A stretch of DNA of 64,000 nucleotides from Bosea sp. BIWAKO-01 (GTDB lineage Bacteria > Pseudomonadota > Alphaproteobacteria > Rhizobiales > Beijerinckiaceae), in contig NZ_BCQA01000001.1 in the NCBI RefSeq assembly GCF_001748145.1, forward strand, positions 1,857,501 through 1,921,500, written 5' to 3'. Positions 28,789 through 36,938 of this stretch are shown in pieces (positions within the stretch are counted from its first letter, which is position 1; every line of letters starts with the position of its first letter). The position numbers and the translations under genes were made by a program. Under the pieces are notes generated by a model. It worked only from the letters and a program-made list of their open reading frames with translations. It was not told the origin of the DNA and searched no databases.

Positions 28789-29301
28789 CTAGAGACCGAT
28801 GGCAGCGCGCCAGATCGCCGTGTCCGGCAGGACGAAGAGAGCCGAGCAGGCAAGGGCGATCCCATAGGGCACCCCCTGGTTCGCGGCATGAAGCCGGCGC
28901 AGCCAAAGCCAGTTCTGCCCCAGTGCCGGCAAGGGGGCAGTGCGCAGCTTCATCACGATCAGGGTCAGTACCGCGCCGAACATCGCAGCCACAACCAGAT
29001 AGGGCATTAGGTGCCCAAAGCCGAACCAGAGCGCCGTGGCGGCAGCCAGCTTGGCGTCCCCGCCGCCGATCCAGCCCGCGGCGAACAGACCGAAACAAAC
29101 AGCAAGGACCAGGCCACCAGCAGCGAAATGCCAGGCGATCTGAACCCAGGGCAGGCCGATGATGAGAGCGCTGGGCACGAAAAGCACGACGAGACCGAGG
29201 CAGAGCCTGTTCGAGATCGTCATCGAAAACAGATCGCTCGCCGCAGCATAGGTCATCGCTGCGGGAAAGAGGACAAGGAGGAACAGCAGTGGAAGCGACA
29301 T
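28789..29301 (-). CDS. cpaA: Prepilin peptidase CpaA/TadV (A24 family)
   Basis: 170 residues from MSLPLLFLL, with GGAG eight bases upstream; the earlier frame to 29403 is non-coding. Six hydrophobic segments carry the two catalytic aspartates of type IV prepilin peptidases, in TYAAASDLFSMTIS and WIGGGDAKLAAA. It cleaves the Flp and TadE-like prepilins after their conserved glycine. It lies between flp and cpaB on the same strand. Confidence 0.92.
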   Translation of the reverse strand: MSLPLLFLLVLFPAAMTYAAASDLFSMTISNRLCLGLVVLFVPSALIIGLPWVQIAWHFAAGGLVLAVCFGLFAAGWIGGGDAKLAAATALWFGFGHLMPYLVVAAMFGAVLTLIVMKLRTAPLPALGQNWLWLRRLHAANQGVPYGIALACSALFVLPDTAIWRAAIGL

Positions 29302-29403
29302 CGAAAAGGCTCCGGGCAATGCAGCTTCACGAACAATGCGCCAGCATCGCATCCAACTCTGTAGAAACAGTATCTGGTCGGCCAGGCGAGAACCGGGACG
29401 CAA

Positions 29404-29428
29404 AACGCCCCGGACCAGCCGGGGCGTT
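29404..29428 (-). terminator. Intrinsic terminator after flp
   Basis: 10-bp perfect stem AACGCCCCGG/CCGGGGCGTT with a 5-base loop, followed on the minus strand by TTTTGCG. It lies 24 bases past the flp stop. It would let the abundant pilin mRNA end before cpaA. Confidence 0.8.
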
Positions 29429-29451
29429 CGCTGCTTCGAGCAGAGGATGGC

Positions 29452-29637
29452 TTAGGCCGCGGGCTTAGCGACCTTGGTCAGCTCGCCGGAAATGCGCTTG
29501 AACAGATCGCTGAGGTCGGTGCCGAGCGTCGTGACGGTGCCGATGATGACGACGGCGATCAGGCCAGCGATCAGGCCGTATTCGATGGCGGTCGCGCCGG
29601 ACTCGTCCTTGGCAAAGCGAGCGAACAGATTCTTCAT
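29452..29637 (-). CDS. flp: Flp/Fap-type pilin
   Basis: 61 residues, the usual size. The basic leader MKNLFARFAKDESG ends at the prepilin cleavage site G14|A15; mature ATAIEYGLIAGLIAVVIIG carries the conserved Glu19 and Tyr20 and the single hydrophobic helix. It is the structural subunit of the Tad pilus, used for surface adhesion and biofilm. It has its own strong terminator and a long AT-rich upstream region, fitting high separate expression. Confidence 0.95.
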   Translation of the reverse strand: MKNLFARFAKDESGATAIEYGLIAGLIAVVIIGTVTTLGTDLSDLFKRISGELTKVAKPAA

Positions 29638-29730
29638 GACGGAACTCCTATTGCACCACGGTTTGACTGCTGCCTTCGCTCTGAACGGCTTCGGTCAGCG
29701 ACAAGACAGACACTACCCAGAAGCCGTTGC

Positions 29731-29748
29731 GTTTCGGTTAAACGAAAC
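29731..29748. promoter_or_regulatory. 18-bp palindrome upstream of flp
   Basis: GTTTCGGTTAAACGAAAC is symmetric except for one pair, 94 bases before the flp start. It is a probable binding site for a dimeric regulator. Confidence 0.45.
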
Positions 29749-29775
29749 AAAGAACTCGACGTCGATATCAGACAT

Positions 29776-29790
29776 TTACCGGATGGTTAA
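29776..29790. promoter_or_regulatory. CtrA-like site upstream of flp
   Basis: TTAC-CGGATGG-TTAA is a 7/8 match to TTAA-N7-TTAA, 139-153 bases upstream of the pilin start. The ATGGTTAAC core also occurs before cpaB. Confidence 0.4.
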
Positions 29791-30049
29791 CGCCATATTT
29801 ATTGAATTCACCACCCATAATCATGATGAACATCAATTAGTATTTGAATTTAATTACGACTATACGTGTCATCGCGATTGAATTTGGCCATTCTAGCAAT
29901 GTTTATCTCGCGGGAGAGCGTGACCTTAAGCGATGCTCCATTTCTCATTTTAGAAATTGCCTGCTCAATAAACATGTTCGCGGGGGGCATTAGGATTCGA
30001 TTCATCATTTTCGGCTTTACTCCAGACGTTGGAAACCTAGGGCGCCACC

Positions 30050-30547
30050 ATGTCGACTGTCCTCAGCTGTGCCCTGCGCCTCAGAGTGCTGGCCATGGCC
30101 GCGTCCGGCGCGATCCTTCTGGGAAGCGCGCCCGTAGCGCGATCGGCGCCGGAACCAGTCCGGCCCGACACGGTCGCCGTCATCGTCGATCACGCCAAGC
30201 TCGTCAGACTGCCGGAAAAGGCCCAGACCGTGATCGTCGGCAATCCGGCGATCGCCGATGTCTCCGTGCAAAGGAACGGAGTGATGGTGGTGACCGGCAA
30301 GAGTTTTGGCGTCACCAATCTGATCGCGCTCGATGCCAGTGGCAGCCTATTGGCGGAATCGCTCGTGCGCGTCAGCGCGGCCGCGGATTCCATTCTCACG
30401 GTCCAGCGCGGCATGGAGCGGGAGAGCTATTCCTGCACCCCGACCTGCCAACCGACCGTGCAGCTCGGGGACGCAACCAAATATTTCGGCGATGTCGGCG
30501 GGCAGACGACAAGACGCAACGCTCTCGCCAGCGGCAGCGACAAATAG
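30050..30547 (+). CDS. Stand-alone pilus assembly N-terminal (CpaC-N-like) periplasmic protein
   Basis: 165 residues with a signal peptide (cleavage near VARSAP) and one domain that matches the N-terminal pilus-assembly domain of CpaC: KAQTVIVGNPAIADVSVQ and FGVTNLIALDASG parallel the equivalent part of the CpaC in this same locus. No secretin channel follows. The C-terminal third has a Cys pair (YSCTPTCQPT) and a short YFGDVGGQT tail. It is probably a periplasmic accessory of the Tad secretin. It is divergent from flp and 156 bases upstream of the TadE-like genes. Confidence 0.8.
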   Translation: MSTVLSCALRLRVLAMAASGAILLGSAPVARSAPEPVRPDTVAVIVDHAKLVRLPEKAQTVIVGNPAIADVSVQRNGVMVVTGKSFGVTNLIALDASGSLLAESLVRVSAAADSILTVQRGMERESYSCTPTCQPTVQLGDATKYFGDVGGQTTRRNALASGSDK

Positions 30548-30703
30548 GCTTCGTAACGCTCAAGGTGAAGGTTTCGCTAACGCCAGTGCGGCTTCGGCGA
30601 ACCATGCCCTAACAAGTCGGCAATGCTTTGCGGCTAGGGTGCCTCCACTGAAGAGCGGAGATCCCTCGCGGCCTCTGCATCCGGATGGTTGGCTTAACTG
30701 GTC

Positions 30704-31321
30704 ATGGTCACATCTCCTTCTCGAACGAACGGACGTGTCGCGCGACGCCTCCTCAGGACCCCGTGGTTGGGATCCAACGGCTTTTGCAGGAACCAACGCG
30801 GCGCGACCGCCGTCGAGTTCGGGCTCGTCGCGTTTCCGTTCCTCCTGCTCGTGTTCACGATCATCGAAACCGGGCTGATGCTGTGGACCTACCAGGTGCT
30901 CGACGACGCCGTGAAGCAGGCGTCGCGGACGCTCCTGACCGGGGAATCGGTCGCAATCTACAGCACCCCCTCGAACCCCCTTCCGCACGATGCCAAGACA
31001 TCCACTGAGGCATTCAGGCGCGAGGTCTGCGCGCAGGCTCCGGCGCTCGTCGATTGCGAGAAGCTGCGCGTCGACGTGCGCGGCTACGTATCACCAGCGG
31101 CGGCTCAAACCGATCTTGCCAAGCTCAACCCGTTCAGCGGGAACACACTGAACACCAGTAATTTCAGCTACAACCAACCCGGAAAAGGCGAGATCGTCGT
31201 CGTGCGGGCGACATTGCGTTATTCGCTCTACCTGACCGGCTGGACTAACACCCTGGCCAATATCGATGGCGGTGAGCGCGGGCTCATGGCTGTCGCGACG
31301 TTCCGAAGCGAACCTCCATGA
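30704..31321 (+). CDS. tadE: TadE-family pseudopilin 1
   Basis: 205 residues. A prepilin-like motif G33|ATAVEF is followed by a hydrophobic helix (GLVAFPFLLLVFTIIETGLML), as in TadE minor pilins processed by TadV/CpaA. The periplasmic part contains paired cysteines (EVCAQAPALVDC) that may form a disulfide. It probably caps or initiates the Flp pilus. Its stop overlaps the next start (ATGA), so the two TadE-like proteins are translationally coupled. Confidence 0.85.
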   Translation: MVTSPSRTNGRVARRLLRTPWLGSNGFCRNQRGATAVEFGLVAFPFLLLVFTIIETGLMLWTYQVLDDAVKQASRTLLTGESVAIYSTPSNPLPHDAKTSTEAFRREVCAQAPALVDCEKLRVDVRGYVSPAAAQTDLAKLNPFSGNTLNTSNFSYNQPGKGEIVVVRATLRYSLYLTGWTNTLANIDGGERGLMAVATFRSEPP

Positions 31322-32001
31322 GAACGACCATGAGGCAGTTCTTCTCGATCCGCCGCAACAGGGCCGCGCTGCGCCGCCTCAGGTGTCACCTGCAGAGGGA
31401 CGCAAACGGCGTAGCCGCTGTCGAGTTCGCTCTGATCCTGCCTGTGATGCTCTTGCTATATTATGGCATTGCCGAGATCGGGCAGGCGGCCATGGCCGAT
31501 CGCCGAGTGACCCAGCTCAACCGGGCCCTCGTCGATCTTGCCGCGCAGGGCAACCTCCCGCCGGATAGCGCCGCCGCGTCGGGAAGCGCCCCGCGGGGAA
31601 CCGCATTGTCTGACGCCGATGTCGATACGATCTTCCTCGTCGGGCAAATGATCATGGCCCCCTTCACCACGACGCCAAGGATGATGTTCGCCAGCGTCAC
31701 CGTGGACGATAAGGGGGTGGCAAAGGTCTGCTGGAGCGCGCAGAGAAACACGACCGCCCCGCCAACAAACGTCATATTGCCGGCTGGGCTGCTCCTTCCC
31801 AAAACGTCCGTGATCATGGCCGAAGCCAGCCACGTCTACGAACCCTTCCTCGGCAAACTGGTATTCAAAGACGCCCTCACCCTGGGCGGCGACAGGATCT
31901 ACATGCGCCCACGCATGGCTGCGAAGGCAGGCGCGCTCAGTATCGAGCAGGTCGCGCGAATCCAGGGAACTGGCAGCGCCGCCAAGACCATCGTCTGCTG
32001 A
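31318..32001 (+). CDS. TadE/TadG-like pseudopilin 2
   Basis: 227 residues. A longer basic leader of about 31 residues precedes G31|VAAVEFALILPVMLLLYYGI, the TadE-like processing site and helix. The rest is a predicted periplasmic domain with MFASVTVDDKGVAKVCW. It lacks the large von Willebrand A region expected of full TadG, so it is a TadE-like or short TadG-like partner. It overlaps tadE by four bases. The C-terminus ends KTIVC, an unusual terminal cysteine. Confidence 0.8.
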   Translation: MRTTMRQFFSIRRNRAALRRLRCHLQRDANGVAAVEFALILPVMLLLYYGIAEIGQAAMADRRVTQLNRALVDLAAQGNLPPDSAAASGSAPRGTALSDADVDTIFLVGQMIMAPFTTTPRMMFASVTVDDKGVAKVCWSAQRNTTAPPTNVILPAGLLLPKTSVIMAEASHVYEPFLGKLVFKDALTLGGDRIYMRPRMAAKAGALSIEQVARIQGTGSAAKTIVC

Positions 32002-32015
32002 GCTGTTGCGTGCGC

Positions 32016-32079
32016 CTCGCCGCCGAGAATCCTGGCGGCGAGAGGAGTGTCCCGATGCGAGATCGCTCGCGCCGGGACA
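32016..32079. terminator. Tandem hairpins between tadE-like gene and convergent pgm
   Basis: First hairpin: CTCGCCGCC-N9-GGCGGCGAG (32016-32042). Second: TGTCCCG...CGGGACA with an inner GCGAG-ATCG-CTCGC (32048-32079). There is no T-tract, so termination would be imperfect or Rho-assisted. The location between convergent genes suits a bidirectional end. Confidence 0.5.
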
Positions 32080-32095
32080 TATCTGCTCACCAGCC

Positions 32096-33607
32096 TCAGA
32101 TCGTCTGATTATAGGCACCCACTTCGGGGTTTTCGCGCAGAACGCCGTCGATGGCGGCAAACATCTCGCGCATGCGCGCGTCCGAAACCGGGCTTTCGCA
32201 GACCACGACAAGCTCCGGCTTGTTTGAGGAGGCGCGGACCAGCCCCCAGGTGCCATCCTCGTTGACGACGCGGACGCCGTTGACGGTGATCACGTCGCGG
32301 ATCTTCTGACCGGCGATGGTTTCGCCCTTGGCTTGCATGGCCTCGATGCGCTTCGTCACGCGATCGCTGACCTCGTACTTGATCTCATCGGCGCATTTGG
32401 CGGCCATGGTCGGCGTGCCCCAAGTCTTGGGAACCGCGGCATAGAGTTCCGCCATCGACTTGCCCGGATTGCGATCGAGCATGTCGATGACCGCGAGCGC
32501 CGTGACCACACCATCGTCATAGCCGCGCCCAACCGGTGCGTTGAAGAAGAAATGGCCCGACTTCTCGAAGCCCGCCAGCGCGTTGAGGTCGCGGACGCGG
32601 CGCTTGATGTAGGAATGGCCGGTCTTCCAGTAATCGGTCTTCACGCCGAGCTTCTGCAGCTCGGGGTCGGTGATGAAGAGCCCGGTCGATTTCACGTCGA
32701 CGACGAACTGCGCGCCGGGATGCAACCTACCCAGGTCGCGCGCCAGCATCACGCCGATCTTGTCGGCGAAGATCTCCTCGCCGTGATTGTCGACCACGCC
32801 ACAGCGGTCGCCGTCGCCATCGAAGCCGAGTGCTACGTCAGCGCCGTACTGCTTCACGGCATCCGCCATGGCATGCAGCATCTTCATGTCTTCGGGATTG
32901 GGATTGTAACGCGGGAAGGAGTGGTCAAGCTCCGCATCCATCGGGATGACCTCGCAGCCGATCGCCTCCAGGATCTGCGGAGCGAAGGCGCCGGCCGTGC
33001 CGTTGCCGCAAGCCGCGATGACCTTGAGCTTGCGCGTGATCTTGGGCCGGTTGGTCAGGTCCTTGATGTAGACGGCCGGGAAATCCGGAACGAAGACATA
33101 GGAGCCGCCGCCCGACAGCTCGAAATCGGCCGCGAGCACGATGTCGCGGAGCTGGCCCATTTCGTCGGGGCCGAAGGTGACGGGGCGCTGCGCGCCCATT
33201 TTCACACCGGTCCAGCCATTGTCGTTATGCGAGGCGGTGACCATCGCAACGCAGGGAACGTCGAGCGCGAACTGGGCGAAATAGGCCATCGGCGACATCG
33301 CGAGGCCGATATCATGGACCTTGCAGCCCGCCGCCATCAGGCCGGTGACCAGCGCCATCTTGATCGACGACGAGTAGCCACGGAAATCATGGCCGGTGAC
33401 GATCTCGGGCTTGATGCCCATGCGCTTGATCAGCGTGCCGAGGCCCATGCCGACGGCCTGCACGCCCATCAGGTTCAGTTCCTTGCCGAAGAACCAGCGC
33501 GCATCATATTCGCGGAACCCCGTCGGCTTCACCATCGGCAGGGATTCATACTCGAAGGTATTCGGGAACAGCTCAGGCAGCGGCTTCGGGAACATCAAGG
33601 CATCCAT
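32096..33607 (-). CDS. Phosphomannomutase/phosphoglucomutase
   Basis: 503 residues of the alpha-D-phosphohexomutase superfamily. The phosphoserine loop is TASHNDNGW (Ser126), where most relatives have TASHNP; the metal loop is DGDGDR (263-268). The C-terminal phosphate-binding domain carries GLVRASSNKPELVV. It interconverts hexose 1- and 6-phosphates for exopolysaccharide, LPS or nucleotide sugars. It could be named algC/manB; the sugar preference is not visible. It is a single gene. Confidence 0.9.
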   Translation of the reverse strand: MDALMFPKPLPELFPNTFEYESLPMVKPTGFREYDARWFFGKELNLMGVQAVGMGLGTLIKRMGIKPEIVTGHDFRGYSSSIKMALVTGLMAAGCKVHDIGLAMSPMAYFAQFALDVPCVAMVTASHNDNGWTGVKMGAQRPVTFGPDEMGQLRDIVLAADFELSGGGSYVFVPDFPAVYIKDLTNRPKITRKLKVIAACGNGTAGAFAPQILEAIGCEVIPMDAELDHSFPRYNPNPEDMKMLHAMADAVKQYGADVALGFDGDGDRCGVVDNHGEEIFADKIGVMLARDLGRLHPGAQFVVDVKSTGLFITDPELQKLGVKTDYWKTGHSYIKRRVRDLNALAGFEKSGHFFFNAPVGRGYDDGVVTALAVIDMLDRNPGKSMAELYAAVPKTWGTPTMAAKCADEIKYEVSDRVTKRIEAMQAKGETIAGQKIRDVITVNGVRVVNEDGTWGLVRASSNKPELVVVCESPVSDARMREMFAAIDGVLRENPEVGAYNQTI

Positions 33608-33740
33608 TGCAAGGGAACATGCAGGGCGAACGAAGCATCAAGCCACATGAATGCAGCCTGACCGTGACACGGCAGCGACGCCGTCTTGACGGACAATTGG
33701 CATAGCGGATCGCGGCCGATTAGGAAACGCCGGAGACCGC

Positions 33741-34292
33741 CTAACCGCGCAGGATCATGCGACCGGTCTGGACCTCGTAGCCCTTGAGCTTGCTCAGAAA
33801 AGAGGTTCCAAGCAGGCTGACGGACAGCGCCCCGGCGGGCAGCACCATGGCCTCGACATTGCGCACGATGATAGCGCCGAGCCTGACCTCGCGCAGATTC
33901 ACCCGGGCGCCTCGCACGACACCATTGGCCGTGCGCAGCGTGACCTTGTAGTCGGATGATGCGGGGCGGATGCCGAGCCCCAGGGCATCGCTCTCCGTTA
34001 ATGCAATAAAGCTCGCACCGGTATCGACCAGCATCCTGACGCGGTAATTGTCGATGGTCGGATGGACCATGTAGTGACCACGAGAATCGGCCGCCACGGT
34101 GACGGTCGGAGGCTCGCTCGATCGGGCCATTGGAGGCGGCGGCGAGGCTAGTCGCGCATCGGACGTGACAGCCGCCACGCCGGGCGCGTCATCGCCCTCG
34201 ACATAGCCGGCCAGACGCGTGCCGTATGACATCGCGCCGTAACCGACGATGAAGGCTACTCCGAGCGCCCAGACGATGGGCCGTTGCGCCAT
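33741..34292 (-). CDS. Retropepsin-like clan AA aspartic protease, membrane-anchored
   Basis: 183 residues: an N-terminal TM (about 5-24), a Pro-rich linker, then a single retropepsin lobe with active-site VDTGAS, the flap region TANGVVRGARVNL and LLGTSFLSKLKGYEV near the end. This matches the TIGR02281-type family found in alphaproteobacteria. It would act as a periplasmic homodimer. Substrates are unknown. Confidence 0.88.
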   Translation of the reverse strand: MAQRPIVWALGVAFIVGYGAMSYGTRLAGYVEGDDAPGVAAVTSDARLASPPPPMARSSEPPTVTVAADSRGHYMVHPTIDNYRVRMLVDTGASFIALTESDALGLGIRPASSDYKVTLRTANGVVRGARVNLREVRLGAIIVRNVEAMVLPAGALSVSLLGTSFLSKLKGYEVQTGRMILRG

Positions 34293-34442
34293 CTGCTTTC
34301 AGTCTCCGCCATGCTCCCGGGATGCTGCTCCCAGGACACTGCCGAAGAATGAATGGGAACGGGCGGATTGGCGGGTTCGGCCAAGCTCCGAACCGATGAA
34401 TCCAAATAGACTTAACGTATCGTCATCCAGATTGACGACATC

Positions 34443-35336
34443 TCAGAGGAAGCCGGCACCGGCCAGTGCCTCGATCTCCGGCCGGCGTGGCACGCTTGGT
34501 TGCGCACCGGACACCGTGCAGGCGAGCGAGCCAGCTGCGAGCCCGCGCTGGAGCGCGCCTGAAAAACCATAACCGGCATCGAGCGCCGCCGCGAAGGCCC
34601 CGACGAAGCTGTCTCCGGCCGCGACCGTGTCGACAACCTTGACCTTCGGTGCGTCGAGGCGGCGGCGAACGCCGCCATGCCAGCCGACGACGCCCTCGCC
34701 GCCGAGCGTGACGACGCAGGCAATGCCGCGCTCGGCATCGACGCGTTGCGCAAAGGCGTCGGGATCCCGCTCGGCCCAGCCCCAGGCGCTGGCAAGCACC
34801 AGCGCCTCGTGCTCGTTGACGATCAGCATGTCCAGGCAGTCGAGCAATTCGGGAGCAGGCGAGCCGGCTGGTGCGAGGTTCAGGATGACGCGCCCGCCCG
34901 CCTGCTTCGCCAGCCGGGCCGCCGCGATGCACTCCGTCTCCGGAACCTCGCGCTGCAGTTGACCCAGCGGCAGGTCGCGCAAGCCATCCGCGCGGGCCTG
35001 GGCATTCGCGCCGGCCGCCACCACAATCTGATTGGAACCGGCTGCATCGACCGCGATGAAGGCAGCGCCAGTCGGCGCCTCGACCCGCTCGACCAGCGTG
35101 AGATCGACTCCGTCGGCCGCCAGCAGGGACAGGGCGATCTCGGCAAAGGCGTCACGCCCGACAGCGCCGGCGAGCACGACCTTGGCGCCCGCCCGGCGGG
35201 CGGCAAGCGCCTGGTTGGCCCCCTTGCCGCCGGGATGCAGCGCATAGCCCGGTCCGATCACCGTCTCGCCGGCTCCCGGCAGGCGCTCGACGGGCGTGAC
35301 CAGATCGACATTCAGCGACCCGAAGACGGTGATCAC
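34443..35336 (-). CDS. rbsK: Ribokinase-family sugar kinase (PfkB)
   Basis: 297 residues with PfkB signature 1 (GGKGANQA, 37-44) and signature 2 with catalytic Asp242 in DTVAAGDSFVGAF. It phosphorylates a sugar with ATP; N-terminal GSLNVDLV is typical of ribokinase. It overlaps dgoK by four bases, so the two sugar kinases are co-translated, but no ribose transporter is nearby. Its true substrate may therefore differ from ribose. Confidence 0.85.
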   Translation of the reverse strand: MITVFGSLNVDLVTPVERLPGAGETVIGPGYALHPGGKGANQALAARRAGAKVVLAGAVGRDAFAEIALSLLAADGVDLTLVERVEAPTGAAFIAVDAAGSNQIVVAAGANAQARADGLRDLPLGQLQREVPETECIAAARLAKQAGGRVILNLAPAGSPAPELLDCLDMLIVNEHEALVLASAWGWAERDPDAFAQRVDAERGIACVVTLGGEGVVGWHGGVRRRLDAPKVKVVDTVAAGDSFVGAFAAALDAGYGFSGALQRGLAAGSLACTVSGAQPSVPRRPEIEALAGAGFL

Positions 35337-36256
35337 GCCACCAGCCTCGCAGCCAGACGCTTCACACCCGCGACAAACGCGTCTTCCGGTGTCGTGATCT
35401 GGAAGGGCAGGCCCGCCGTCTCGAACGCCGCTCCATAGCTCGCCGCCAGCGCTCCATCGGCCACCAGATGGACCGTGGCGGGGCGTCCGAACAACGCCTG
35501 CACGCCGGCAATTTCCTGACCGACCAGCAACGCCGAGAGATAGGGCCCGACCGCGCCGCCGCCCATTCGCCCCGCCAGCACCTCGGTACGCGCCGCAAAG
35601 GCTGCGTTGAGCAGCCCGGCAGGGCGCGCTGCTGCAGCAAAGCCGCGTGCGGCGCCGGTGCTTGCGTCGTCTCCGGAGGGCTCTTCCGCGAGGCGCGCCA
35701 GAATCGAATGCTGACGCAGCAGGCCGTAGATCTCGCCGGTCATGAAGCTGGCAAAGCGCGTGATCCGGCCAGCCCGCACTTCAACCCATTTCGAATGAGT
35801 GCCGGGCAGGCAGGCAATACCCTCGTTGAGCCCGAGTCCGACGATCAGCGTTTCCTCGCCACGCATGACATCGAAGGCACCATCGTCCCAGGACAGGCCG
35901 GGCAGCACGGTTGCCCGTGTTCCGTCCTCCAGCGTCACCGCGATACCGGCATCTGCCAGCGCTTCGATTGAGGCCGGGCACGCGACGTAAGGCGCCTCGA
36001 CCCAGCCATTGCGGCTGCCAACCATCCCGGCGAGCACGATCGCGGCATCCGGCCGCCTGCGGAGGAAATCACCGGCGATCGCCTCGAAAGCGGCCGGGAA
36101 ACCTCCGGCCGGCACGGATTGGATGCCCTGATCCGCAATCCGTCGGTCCATCACGCGGCCGTCCTCGCCAATGAGGAAGGCGCGGGCACGGGTGGTGCCC
36201 CAGTCGAGCGCGATCAAGGGTTTCGGCATGGCGGGCTCCGGCACGGCATCGGTCAT
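35333..36256 (-). CDS. dgoK: 2-dehydro-3-deoxygalactonokinase
   Basis: 307 residues from ATG 36256; a second plausible start is 36229 (MPKPL), with GGAG just upstream. The actin-like ATP-binding N-terminus IALDWGTTRARAF, PGTHSKWV and the GxxGGG-like loop RMGGGAVGPYLSALLVG identify DgoK. It phosphorylates 2-keto-3-deoxygalactonate in the De Ley-Doudoroff galactose route. The usual aldolase (dgoA) is absent. It lies 100 bp downstream of pcaG on the same strand and overlaps rbsK. Confidence 0.88.
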   Translation of the reverse strand: MTDAVPEPAMPKPLIALDWGTTRARAFLIGEDGRVMDRRIADQGIQSVPAGGFPAAFEAIAGDFLRRRPDAAIVLAGMVGSRNGWVEAPYVACPASIEALADAGIAVTLEDGTRATVLPGLSWDDGAFDVMRGEETLIVGLGLNEGIACLPGTHSKWVEVRAGRITRFASFMTGEIYGLLRQHSILARLAEEPSGDDASTGAARGFAAAARPAGLLNAAFAARTEVLAGRMGGGAVGPYLSALLVGQEIAGVQALFGRPATVHLVADGALAASYGAAFETAGLPFQITTPEDAFVAGVKRLAARLVA

Positions 36257-36356
36257 GGCCCTGCCTTGCCGCATCAGGCGCGGGCGAAGCAAAGCGCTGA
36301 CCCGACTATCTCCTTGGCCCGCAAGCCGGGGTCAAGCCTGCACATGCCGCACGGGC

Positions 36357-36938
36357 TCAGACGTCGAAGAACACCGTCTCGCCTTCGCCCTGCAGCCGGA
36401 TGTCGAAATGGAAGACGCCGTCCGGGCCACGTTGCGCGATCAGCGTTTCACGCCGCTCATGCGGGACCAGCGCGAGCACTGCATCGGACGCATTGGCAGG
36501 GTCGTCCGAGAAATAGATGCGGGTCACCAGCCGGAGCAGGAGCCCGCGCGCGAAGACCGAGACGGCGAGATGCGGCGCCTGTCTCGTACCGGTTAGCCCC
36601 TCCACCGCGCCCGGCCGCACCGTCTCGAAGTGGAAAAAGCCTTCCGGCGACGTTTCCGCCCGGCCGAAACCTGTGAAGCCGGCATTGCCCCCGGCATTGT
36701 GATGCCCATCCGCATCGGCCTGCCAGACCTCGATCATGGCGTCCGGCACCGGCTCGCCATCGCCATCGAGGACATGGCCGCGAATGGTGATGCGCTCGCC
36801 CGAGACGCCATCGGTCGCGATCCGCTCATTGGCCAGCTCCGAACCGCCATAGGCACGGGGCGTCAGCGCGTAAGCGTAGAAGGGGCCGACCGTCTGCGAG
36901 GGGGTGAGGCCCAGGGCGGCCTTGCGCTCAGTCATCAT
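36357..36938 (-). CDS. pcaG: Protocatechuate 3,4-dioxygenase alpha subunit
   Basis: 193 residues with the intradiol dioxygenase fold (TPSQTVGPFYAYAL, IRGHVLDGDGEPVPDAMIEV). Alpha chains lack the iron ligands and stabilise the beta subunit. With PcaH it cleaves protocatechuate to 3-carboxy-cis,cis-muconate. It overlaps the end of pcaH by about 11 bases, so the subunits are translationally coupled. It is the last pca gene of the operon. Confidence 0.95.
   Translation of the reverse strand: MMTERKAALGLTPSQTVGPFYAYALTPRAYGGSELANERIATDGVSGERITIRGHVLDGDGEPVPDAMIEVWQADADGHHNAGGNAGFTGFGRAETSPEGFFHFETVRPGAVEGLTGTRQAPHLAVSVFARGLLLRLVTRIYFSDDPANASDAVLALVPHERRETLIAQRGPDGVFHFDIRLQGEGETVFFDV

Larger units (their letters stand above)
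29638..30049. other. AT-rich 412-bp divergent control region of flp
   Basis: No gene is supported. About 29750-30010 is strikingly AT-rich beside its high-GC surroundings. It contains an 18-bp palindrome GTTTCGGTTAAACGAAAC (29731-29748, one mismatched pair) and a CtrA-like TTAC-N7-TTAA (29776-29790). It separates flp from the plus-strand CpaC-N-like gene and presumably holds both promoters. A small RNA or a site for an AT-binding silencer (MucR/Ros type) is possible but unproven. Confidence 0.6.

Noticed and set aside
29866..30612. 248-codon plus-strand frame starting in the AT-rich flp region
   Set aside because: It overlaps the CpaC-N-like gene in another frame; the later part is Arg/Gly-rich shadow and no domain is seen.
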